From contig JAGSHR010000237.1 in NCBI GenBank assembly GCA_029855985.1, positions 1 through 29,935 of the forward strand: DNA of 29,935 nucleotides, in the 5' to 3' direction. The notes under the pieces are model-generated. The model was not told the DNA's origin, did not search any database, and was given only the letters and a program-made list of their open reading frames with translations. Positions 23,850-29,935 of this stretch are shown here, one piece after another (positions within the stretch are counted from its first letter, which is position 1; each line of letters opens with the position of its first letter). The stretch is from Candidatus Njordarchaeota archaeon. GTDB lineage: Archaea; Thermoproteota; JANJXX01; Panguiarchaeales; Panguiarchaeaceae. The position numbers and the translations under genes were made by a program.

Positions 23850-24356
23850 TTACGTTCGCGAATCCCCATTTAGCATGGATTTTAATGTTTTATTTTTTAA
23901 TTCATTTTTAAGGCTCTGGTAAGATTTCTCTAAATGTTTTGCAGTTTTTTGTTGTGCTTTCAATGCTTTATCATGTTTTAGAGCTACTAGGAGCGCGAAT
24001 AGGTGTCTCTGTATCTCGGGGAGGCTTGCTATCTCAAGGCTTGCCTTTAAGTAATTTATGGCGTCACTTGAGCTTAACTTGTTGGTGATAAAAATGTCTC
24101 CTTTCTTCGTTAAAATATATCCATTCATGTTTTTTTCTAAGAGTCCAATTTTTCTAAGCATTGTTATTGTGCCATCTACTATTTGTATTTCTATTTCCCG
24201 TGGGTTAATTCTATCTATTTTGTCGATGGAGTCAAAAAACACGTCCTGTAATAGGATGTAAGCGTCAGTTATCTCGTTTTTCTTAACGGATTCCCTCCCG
24301 ATGATACCGAATGACTTAATGATTATTAGAATCTTTTCGCTGATAGTCAGATCCAA
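23850..24356 (-). CDS. Predicted winged-helix transcription regulator-like protein
   Basis: 168 residues. The N-terminal helices (LTISEKILIIIKSFG) and the segment TITMLRKIGLLEKNMNGYILTKKGDIFI look like a winged-helix domain ending in its beta wing, with a long helical C-terminus (about 95-160) that could dimerise. No exact family was recognised. The TTG start lies 8 nt after GGAGGT. Two palindromes (24370-24382 and 24392-24407) lie in its own promoter and leader, a pattern typical of autoregulation. The stop is 6 nt from the tyrS stop (convergent). Confidence 0.6.
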   Translation of the reverse strand: MDLTISEKILIIIKSFGIIGRESVKKNEITDAYILLQDVFFDSIDKIDRINPREIEIQIVDGTITMLRKIGLLEKNMNGYILTKKGDIFITNKLSSSDAINYLKASLEIASLPEIQRHLFALLVALKHDKALKAQQKTAKHLEKSYQSLKNELKNKTLKSMLNGDSRT

Positions 24357-24369
24357 AGGTTTAACCTCC

Positions 24370-24382
24370 GATTACCGTAATC
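24370..24382. promoter_or_regulatory. 13-nt palindrome in the leader of the winged-helix gene
   Basis: GATTAC-C-GTAATC is a perfect palindrome around a single central base, 14-26 nt upstream of the TTG at 24356. It could be an operator for the gene's own product. Confidence 0.4.
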
Positions 24383-24391
24383 TCTGTCCCC

Positions 24392-24407
24392 TATAAGGTA
24401 CCTTATA
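24392..24407. promoter_or_regulatory. 16-bp perfect palindrome over the winged-helix promoter
   Basis: TATAAGGTACCTTATA is perfectly self-complementary and includes TATA-like sequence 36-51 nt before the winged-helix start. Binding here would block TATA-binding protein. It is probably an operator. Confidence 0.45.
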
Positions 24408-24561
24408 TTAAAAGGACAAATATTATCCTTAAATATATTTGAGTATCATTTTGAAACTGATAAAATTTGATGGAACCTTTTTACGATTTATTTTAACTAA
24501 ATAAAGCAAAAAAGAGGCTTGTGAATAACTTTAATATGTTTTAAAAATTAATAAAGAAAAG

Positions 24562-24581
24562 AATCATAATCTATTATGATT
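24562..24581. promoter_or_regulatory. 20-nt palindrome upstream of the roadblock gene
   Basis: AATCATAAT, 2 nt, ATTATGATT: nine-base arms, exact. It lies 47-66 nt before the GTG at 24628, just downstream of a TATA-like TTTTAAAAATTAATAAAG (24539-24556), so at about the expected transcription start. Confidence 0.45.
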
Positions 24582-24627
24582 AGAAAATAGCTAATCACCA
24601 TATCGATAAAAACAAACGCTTATTGAG

Positions 24628-25545
24628 GTGACAAGAATTTCAAGTATCGAGTACTACTTTAGGGTTTTTGAGTTATCACCAGCAATAAAGGGGGACAAAA
24701 AGGAGATAATACCTATCTTGCAGAGTATTATAAAAGACATGGGAAAAGAGAAAGATGTCGATGAAAAATTTTACGAGGAACTGATCAATTTACTTGATGG
24801 GAATCATTGTATATATGAGATTGTTAGGGATCTAAGGGTTGCTGGTTACAATGTTAGTTTAGATGAGATAGTGGGGTTAATTAACTCTTTGAGAGCCGAA
24901 GGTTACGTTAGGGTTGTGAGCGTTAAGAATCCTGACAAATATGAACGGGCAGAGATAGTCGCCATAATACCAAAAATAGAAGAGGAATTAACAGTTGTCA
25001 CTCCCGAAACAGTTGAAGAGAAAATTGATGTGTCTAATCTTAAAGAGGAAATAGAAACGATCTTCAGTGAAGAAAAAGAAGTTAAACCTCCAGTTACACC
25101 TTTCCAAGAAGCCGAGTCCTCTTCTATACCAATCGAAATAGTTAAAGTGGGTGAAATAATATCTGATAAAGTAAAATTCGATATGGAATCATTAATGGCA
25201 TTAAACACTCACATACAACACATAGTTATAGCCACAAAGGACGGTCTGCCAGTACTTCAAATCACAAAAAAGGACACTCCTGCCTTAGATGAATCAAAGA
25301 TCGCAGCCGCTGCTTCAGTTATAATGGCGATGTCCTCCAGAACCACTGATGAGATAGGTAAAAAAGGATTGGATAATGTTGTGATAAAAACAGATCAGAG
25401 CCTATTCGTTATAGGTTATATCGACACCGCTTATATACTAACATTCATCATGGATGCCAACACGCCGATTGGTTTAACCTTAACAGACTTCAATAGCCTT
25501 AGGAAGAAAATAACTGAATTACTAGAGAATATTAAAGAAGAATAA
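24628..25545 (+). CDS. Roadblock/LC7-domain protein with N-terminal winged-helix region
   Basis: 305 residues. Residues about 47-100 (FYEELINLLDGNHCIYEIVRDLRVAGYNVSLDEIVGLINSL) resemble a winged helix. An acidic linker (115-175) follows. Residues about 183-303 form a roadblock/LC7 domain: HIQHIVIATKDGLPVLQI, a helix with AAAASVIMAMSS, then VVIKTDQSLFVIGYIDTAYILTFIMD and GLTLTDFNSLRKKI. Roadblock proteins regulate small GTPases (MglB, Ragulator) and dimerise. The first usable start, GTG, lies inside a GAGGTGA Shine-Dalgarno-like sequence; a start 6 nt after that site would fall on ATT at 24637. It is divergent from the winged-helix gene. Confidence 0.8.
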   Translation: MTRISSIEYYFRVFELSPAIKGDKKEIIPILQSIIKDMGKEKDVDEKFYEELINLLDGNHCIYEIVRDLRVAGYNVSLDEIVGLINSLRAEGYVRVVSVKNPDKYERAEIVAIIPKIEEELTVVTPETVEEKIDVSNLKEEIETIFSEEKEVKPPVTPFQEAESSSIPIEIVKVGEIISDKVKFDMESLMALNTHIQHIVIATKDGLPVLQITKKDTPALDESKIAAAASVIMAMSSRTTDEIGKKGLDNVVIKTDQSLFVIGYIDTAYILTFIMDANTPIGLTLTDFNSLRKKITELLENIKEE

Positions 25546-25551
25546 ACAACA

Positions 25552-25584
25552 AGTTTTTGCTCTTAAAAATAAAAATATTTTGTT
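25552..25584. terminator. AT-rich bidirectional terminator region
   Basis: Between the convergent roadblock and membrane-protein genes. There is a T5 run on the plus strand (AAGTTTTTGC) and, read on the minus strand, T-rich AAAATATTTTTATTTTTAAG. Oligo-T tracts terminate archaeal transcription. There is no strong hairpin. Confidence 0.35.
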
Positions 25585-25590
25585 AAAGGT

Positions 25591-26118
25591 TCAATCATCT
25601 TGTTCTTCGCGTTCTTCTATCATTCTAAAAATCTTAGACTCAGCTCTCTTTCTAACTAAAGTATATGCAACAACATGTCCCACAAGGAATCCTCCAGCGA
25701 GGAATGGTACAATTACGATTACCCACATTAATGAGCCAATGCCGCTGACGAATATGTACTTTAACAGCGCATCTTGACCGATATTTAAGTAGATCTCTGA
25801 GAGTATGTTGGTATCGCCGTAAACATACTGCGCGATTGTTATCACCATGTCTAGGAAGTAGAAGATGAGGGGGCCTATAAATGAGGCATAAAACATGTCT
25901 TTTGGATGCATTCTAAATGAAAATAACCCCAGGAGGAAGGACATAGCTAGGTATAGTGGGACATGAAATTCAAAGAAAGCCTTTGTGCCTCCAAAACCTA
26001 GGAATTTGATGCCATAGGAGAAATATAAGAATTCATCAATAACAATTGCAATAACATTAAATATAAGAACCCAGATTCCAATTATAGTCCAGTTTACGTT
26101 TCCCTCACGTTCAGCCAT
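25591..26118 (-). CDS. Unrecognised multi-pass membrane protein
   Basis: 175 residues with about five membrane helices (near 9-32, 45-66, 74-97, 110-130 and 133-155) and a charged, acidic C-terminal tail (RKRAESKIFRMIEEREEQDD) probably in the cytosol. No family motif was recognised. It lies 174 nt downstream of the DppB-type operon genes on the same strand, with its own AT-rich upstream region including a tandem 11-nt repeat, so it may be transcribed separately. Confidence 0.65.
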   Translation of the reverse strand: MAEREGNVNWTIIGIWVLIFNVIAIVIDEFLYFSYGIKFLGFGGTKAFFEFHVPLYLAMSFLLGLFSFRMHPKDMFYASFIGPLIFYFLDMVITIAQYVYGDTNILSEIYLNIGQDALLKYIFVSGIGSLMWVIVIVPFLAGGFLVGHVVAYTLVRKRAESKIFRMIEEREEQDD

Positions 26119-26131
26119 AATAGGTCAACTC

Positions 26132-26153
26132 AGATAACTTCAAGATAACTTCT
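26132..26153. repeat. Tandem 11-nt direct repeat
   Basis: AGATAACTTCA is followed immediately by AGATAACTTCT. It lies 14-35 nt upstream of the membrane-protein start at 26118. It could be paired activator or repressor sites, or a chance duplication. Confidence 0.35.
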
Positions 26154-26292
26154 AAAGAATATTAAGAAAAATTTAAGCATTAAAAAATAATGCAAAATGC
26201 AAGAAGATAATTCTAGTATGAAGAAAATTAGAAGGTTTCCTAGAGTATGTTAACACTTCCCGTAAACAAAAAATTTATTGAAGAAATTGGTG

Positions 26293-26997
26293 TTATTCAG
26301 GTATAACGCCGATGGGTTCTTCTTCTACTGGTGGCTTTAAGTAAAGGTATAATGCATTCGCTAACAGGTAAATTCCAATGAGAGTCATGCCAAGCCCACC
26401 TAATAGGTTAATAAAGTTACCAATACCTAACCCACAGAAGTTGGGGACGCCGAGGAGTGTCTCAGGAACATGGGAAATTCTCACTAGGACGGAGTTATAG
26501 TAATCAGATAGATTAATCTCTTTGCCATTGAGTATCATTGTCATACCAATATAAGAACTTGATATTGCTAGACTCACTCCTAGATTTATACCTCCTCCTA
26601 CTATTACGAGCCCCGTGCCAATTAGAGCAACTAATATCGGTAAATCTAGGAAGCCATATATTATAAGTGTTGCAAGTCCAACGGAAGCGATTAGCGACCC
26701 TATTAGGTTTAGGTAACCAAATGTTCTTAATTGAGGCATGTAAGCATAGAACTCTGTTGTTTCAACACTTTCCCCTACAAGAACCGTATATGAACCATAT
26801 CCTCTTCCGAATAAATCAAAGTTTATCGCTAAGGATTCACTGTACTTAATTTGTTGGATTCTTCCTAAACGAATTATCCCATCAATACTATATCCTGTCG
26901 AAACCCAAGGTAAGCTAGGGGAAACAAGCGTTAACAAAAGCAGTACAAACCCCATAACAATAAAACCTTTCTTAACTTCAAACAATTTCTTAGCCAT
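26293..26997 (-). CDS. Unrecognised four-helix membrane protein with large extracellular loop
   Basis: 234 residues. A first membrane helix (about 10-31) is followed by a roughly 60-residue polar loop (PSLPWVSTGYSIDGIIRLG and on) predicted outside. Two close helices follow (about 93-115 and 118-142), then a second outer loop with NGKEINLSDYYNS, a last helix (about 196-222) and an acidic cytosolic tail (KPPVEEEPIGVIPE). No family was recognised; the layout resembles tetraspan proteins only in topology. An AGGTAGGTG site precedes the ATG. The gene starts 10 nt after the preceding membrane-protein gene in one operon with the permease. Confidence 0.65.
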   Translation of the reverse strand: MAKKLFEVKKGFIVMGFVLLLLTLVSPSLPWVSTGYSIDGIIRLGRIQQIKYSESLAINFDLFGRGYGSYTVLVGESVETTEFYAYMPQLRTFGYLNLIGSLIASVGLATLIIYGFLDLPILVALIGTGLVIVGGGINLGVSLAISSSYIGMTMILNGKEINLSDYYNSVLVRISHVPETLLGVPNFCGLGIGNFINLLGGLGMTLIGIYLLANALYLYLKPPVEEEPIGVIPE

Positions 26998-27007
26998 ATT
27001 TTAACAC

Positions 27008-27652
27008 CTACCTTTTAATCTCTTTTAGATATCTATATCTCGGAAAAACTATACCTAGAAGAGGCGCTATAAACGCAGCCCACGTAGCTATACTAGATAC
27101 AATGTCACCGCCAGCACCTGTGACATTTTTGTAGATTTTAATCAGATCAAGTGAGTAACCGAACATGAATATCCAACTGAAGAATAATAGGACCTGTGCG
27201 ATTCTTATATAGTTTCCAGTCATAAATCCCATGTATATTAGTATTATAGCGAAGATAAGGAAAATCGCGACGCTTCCAGTTATATTACCTATTAGGGATA
27301 CATATTCAATTAGAACTATTATTGAGATTATAAGTCCAATCACGGTCAAATCATTTAGCACAAATTCAATACTGCCAATTTTGATCCCTTTGTGGAATTC
27401 GATGGATATTCCTTTTTCCTTTAAAAGATCTTTGAGGTAAGCCCCATAGGCGGTATACAACGCAACTAGTACTGCTGTGAGGAAGTATAACTGGCCTTGA
27501 ACGTTGTCAAATGGTGTTAATCCATATGTTTCTGTTCCTGTGATTACTGTGAACCATGTTAAAAACGGTAGGCTCGAAATTACCATTATAATTGAATATA
27601 TGGGTAATAATTCGATAAATGCTTCAACTAATCTGGGACCTTCAACTCTCAT
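27008..27652 (-). CDS. Unrecognised six-helix membrane protein
   Basis: 214 residues with about six hydrophobic segments (near 13-35, 53-70, 98-117, 124-145, 150-170 and 183-203). There is no recognised motif, and no EAA loop, so it is not the partner DppC-type permease. The ATG follows a GGAGGGCGG site that overlaps the end of the permease gene. The gap to the permease stop is 11 nt, so the two are translated together and may form a complex. Confidence 0.65.
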   Translation of the reverse strand: MRVEGPRLVEAFIELLPIYSIIMVISSLPFLTWFTVITGTETYGLTPFDNVQGQLYFLTAVLVALYTAYGAYLKDLLKEKGISIEFHKGIKIGSIEFVLNDLTVIGLIISIIVLIEYVSLIGNITGSVAIFLIFAIILIYMGFMTGNYIRIAQVLLFFSWIFMFGYSLDLIKIYKNVTGAGGDIVSSIATWAAFIAPLLGIVFPRYRYLKEIKR

Positions 27653-27663
27653 ATTCCGCCCTC

Positions 27664-28665
27664 CTATCCGACTCTAATTCTTGGATCAATAATCGCTACA
27701 ACTATGTCAACTATGAACATTGAAATAACAGTCGATAATGCGATGAGGTAGAAAAGTGCTTCGGCGACAGACCAGTCATACTGGATGATTGCTTGGTAGA
27801 ATAATTGCCCCATACCTGGTATTGAGAATACTTGCTCGGTAATAATTGCTCCAGTCCAGATAAATGCTATAGAGAACACTACGATGACGACCATGGGGAT
27901 AAACGCGTTTTTCAACGCATGTCTATAAAGTACATATTGCTCATCGAAACCTTTCGCCCTAGCAGTCAATATGAAATCCTCAGTTAAAACAGTTATCAGA
28001 TTGTTTCTCATCAATAAGAGCGCATAACCAAACGATACGAGAACCATTGATATAATGGGTAGAGAAATGTGCCAGATAACATCAACGGTTAATAAGAAGC
28101 TGTCCTTGATTGGTGGAACCGTTTGGAATCCTGAGATTGGGAATATCTTCAAGTAGCTGCTTAGGAATAGAATCCCCAGCAAACCAACCCAATATGCTGG
28201 AAGACTATACATGAATAACGAGATAGAAACTAGGGCAACATCTAACCTGCTGCCTGCTTTTGCGCCAACTTGTACACCAAGTCTAATTCCTATAATTATT
28301 GAGATTATCGTTGCTGTACCAAATATTATTATGGTCTCAGGTAATCTTCTTAGGATTAGCGTTGACACGCTCCATGTTGGTTGTAAGAGTGAGTAACCGA
28401 AGTTAAATGTTATGAGGTTTGTTATGTAGGTTGAGTAGTAGTTTAACCAAGCGCACCAACCAGCATTCTTTGGGGGAAGATTCCACATCTTTCTCAACAG
28501 AACTTTTTGCACAGGATCAGCATCCGGAGGTATAACTATATCTGCTGGATCTAGCCCTAGAAGGAAGATTGGAAGTCGGAAAACTATGAAGTTGAACGTG
28601 AGAACTATGAGAACCGTTATGGTCATTGTGATTAGTCTTCTAACTAAGAACTCCTTAAAGCCCAT
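27664..28665 (-). CDS. DppB/OppB-type ABC transporter permease
   Basis: 333 residues of the dipeptide/oligopeptide/nickel ABC permease family. It has an N-terminal helix after MGFKEFLVRRLITM, an outer loop with conserved-looking NLITFNFGYSLLQPTWSVSTLILRRLPET, and five further helices. The cytosolic EAA loop is DFILTARAKGFDEQYVLYRHALKNAFIPM, the docking site for the ATPase, and the C-terminus ends IDPRIRVG as is usual. It normally pairs with a DppC permease, two ATPases and a binding protein; none is within this window. Instead the downstream genes code for unrelated membrane proteins. GGAGGG sits 7-9 nt before the ATG, and a 19-nt palindrome lies between its TATA-like element and the start. 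Confidence 0.92.
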   Translation of the reverse strand: MGFKEFLVRRLITMTITVLIVLTFNFIVFRLPIFLLGLDPADIVIPPDADPVQKVLLRKMWNLPPKNAGWCAWLNYYSTYITNLITFNFGYSLLQPTWSVSTLILRRLPETIIIFGTATIISIIIGIRLGVQVGAKAGSRLDVALVSISLFMYSLPAYWVGLLGILFLSSYLKIFPISGFQTVPPIKDSFLLTVDVIWHISLPIISMVLVSFGYALLLMRNNLITVLTEDFILTARAKGFDEQYVLYRHALKNAFIPMVVIVVFSIAFIWTGAIITEQVFSIPGMGQLFYQAIIQYDWSVAEALFYLIALSTVISMFIVDIVVAIIDPRIRVG

Positions 28666-29302
28666 TTATTTACCCTCCAAAATTACTAACTGCATTTCCA
28701 GCATTGGCTTATTCAGATTTTCTTAATCTGAGTTATAAAAAACTTATTTCAAAATTTAAATCAGAGATACTCATTTTCCCCATAAGAATTTTTCCAATAT
28801 TAAGTCTCTCGTTTAATTATCCACTTCTCACGTCAGCGTAGTATTTTCCTTGGATGCTTGCGCAATTTATTGCTACGTTGCGATTAGCCTTTGGCATTCC
28901 TAACTAGTTTATCTAATGCAAGTCTAACCTGAAATTATCAAACTTCATTATTCAAAGACTAAACTTTGGAATCAATTAAGAGACCGAATAATGGTTCCAC
29001 GAAGTTGGATGGGATACTATAATACGAGGGTTTTCAAGTTTTTTAGAGATCATAAAAGGAGGGGAGGTAAAAAACTTAATTAAAACTAAACTAAAAAAGA
29101 GCTTAAATAGGATAAGATTATAGTTTTTGGGTATAAACGAATGTTTTTATACATAAAAAATACAATAATTATTTACTTTATACTTTGAAGGCTAGAACAT
29201 CGAATTGTAAATGTTATAGATTAAATTGAGCATTAGAGGTGAAAAAGAAGTTCAAATAGTGAGTCATTGTAAAATAGAGGACAGATAGAGGTGTGATTTT
29301 CA
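28666..29302. other. Intergenic region, 637 nt, without a supported gene
   Basis: Contains the permease promoter and palindrome (28713-28745), AT-rich TATA-like stretches for the rightmost gene (29135-29185), and an isolated Shine-Dalgarno-like GGAGGGGAGGT at 29058-29068 with no reading frame after it. A 26-codon minus-strand frame at 28817-28897 is the only compact open frame and has no support. No tRNA or C/D motif pair was found. Confidence 0.5.
28713..28731. promoter_or_regulatory. 19-nt palindrome in the permease promoter
   Basis: TCAGATT, 5 nt, AATCTGA. It lies 48-66 nt upstream of the permease ATG, immediately downstream (minus strand) of a TATA-like TTTTTTATAAC at about 28744-28734. 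A repressor bound here would block initiation. Confidence 0.4.
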
Positions 29303-29935
29303 GTGTTAAACCTAATATACACATTGAGTGATCTCCATGAAAAAGTAATAGAGATATATGAAGACATTGAATTGCTAACAGTTATCGCCCTAATAAGTGC
29401 ATTATCGAATGATAAACTAAAACAGTATCCTAAATTCTCTAATAGCCTTATGGATATAAGGCAGAAGGCTGAAGATTATTTAGTAACAAAATATGCTTGC
29501 TTGCTCGAGGAATTTAGCAAAAAACAAAATATATCACAAAAACACGTACCAAGTGAAGACATTGAATTATATAAACTCAAACAAGTTGAGCGAAAACTAA
29601 AAAAGGAATTTGAACGAACTTTAATTAGATTTAAAGAGAATATCGCTTTAAGAGGAAGCAGAAATAAGATAATTGGAGGCACACTTAAGGGTTTATCACC
29701 TATAAACATTTTGAAAGCCATAATAGGGAATCTCTCAAGTTACTTTAGGAAAACTGATCCTGAAATTTTTGGACGAAAAATAATAGAACTAGATACAAAA
29801 AGTGTAAACAATCTTGATTTACTAATTCTAAGCGCGGTAAACATAAGAGATAAAATAATGGAAAGAAAAACAAGAGAATTTCAACATATTCAAAATTACC
29901 TTGAAACCATAAATGAAGCGGAACTAGTCAATTTA
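29303..29935 (+). CDS. Unrecognised helical protein, truncated by the right edge
   Basis: An open frame of 211 codons from a GTG at 29303 to the last base of the window, so the C-terminus is missing. A GAGGTG site about 9 nt upstream supports the start. The visible part is rich in Lys, Glu, Leu and Ile and looks helical throughout (LSDLHEKVIEIYEDIELL, LKQVERKLKKEFERTLIRF), possibly with coiled coil. There is no membrane segment, Cys cluster or nucleotide-binding motif. Codon use is A-rich like its surroundings. The product is not recognised. Confidence 0.6.
   Translation, partial: MLNLIYTLSDLHEKVIEIYEDIELLTVIALISALSNDKLKQYPKFSNSLMDIRQKAEDYLVTKYACLLEEFSKKQNISQKHVPSEDIELYKLKQVERKLKKEFERTLIRFKENIALRGSRNKIIGGTLKGLSPINILKAIIGNLSSYFRKTDPEIFGRKIIELDTKSVNNLDLLILSAVNIRDKIMERKTREFQHIQNYLETINEAELVNL

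Noticed and set aside
28817..28897. Minus-strand 26-codon open frame in the right intergenic region
   Set aside because: No ribosome-binding site, no recognisable sequence and a length expected by chance.
28666..29302. tRNA gene, CRISPR array or insertion sequence in the long intergenic region
   Set aside because: No T-loop GTTCRANNC with an acceptor stem, no regularly spaced repeats, and no transposase fragment or terminal inverted repeats were seen.

Overview
The window comes from an archaeal chromosome. The evidence is an archaeal/eukaryotic-type leucyl-tRNA synthetase, a short archaeal-type tyrosyl-tRNA synthetase, a TYW3-like wybutosine enzyme, an ADP-forming acyl-CoA synthetase subunit, candidate box C/D guide RNAs, TATA-box promoters with some apparently leaderless starts, and frequent GTG/TTG starts behind GGAGGT-type Shine-Dalgarno sites. 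The DNA is AT-rich. Several proteins have a eukaryotic flavour: a ubiquitin-like protein with a JAMM protease, a B-box/coiled-coil protein, a cytosolic FG-GAP propeller and a roadblock/LC7 protein. This suggests an Asgard or deep TACK archaeon, possibly a thermophile, but no rRNA is present to prove it.

Layout. 1-3277: a possible edge gene on the minus strand, a 137-nt region closed by an inverted repeat with its own TATA box (candidate structured RNA), and leuS. 3371-5736: the most interesting part. A MoaD/ThiS/ubiquitin-fold protein has a Gly-Gly followed by a basic stretch and a C-terminal membrane helix. Its stop overlaps the start of a JAMM metalloprotease. Next come a candidate C/D RNA and a convergent gene for a B-box zinc finger/coiled-coil/PH-like protein. 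5831-10338: a DUF429 nuclease-fold protein, then a minus-strand operon of FG-GAP propeller, helical protein of unknown function and dUTPase/dCTP-deaminase-family enzyme, with 4-nt overlaps. 10339-12796: a second possible C/D-like RNA, a phosphohexomutase and TYW3. 13157-14838: an 8-TM protein and a Cys/His protein, both unrecognised. 14993-19075: ADP-forming acyl-CoA synthetase alpha-type subunit, citrate synthase and NADP-type isocitrate dehydrogenase. The last two are divergent around a long palindrome. 19067-23843: a HAD protein with a substituted nucleophile, a secreted membrane-anchored phospholipase D-like protein, a small helical protein and tyrS. 23850-25545: a winged-helix protein and a roadblock protein, divergent from an intergenic region holding three palindromes. 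25591-28665: a minus-strand membrane operon with a DppB-type permease and two or three unrecognised membrane proteins. 28666-29935: a long intergenic region and an unrecognised gene running off the right edge.

How the genes may work together. The ubiquitin-like protein and the JAMM protease look like a substrate-protease pair: cleavage after Gly-Gly would release a conjugatable modifier from the membrane. The central metabolic genes form a short route from acetyl-CoA to 2-oxoglutarate. The propeller and helical proteins are probably partners, because their genes overlap. No CRISPR array, insertion sequence, rRNA or tRNA gene was seen. All functional statements rest on motif reading; no database search was run.
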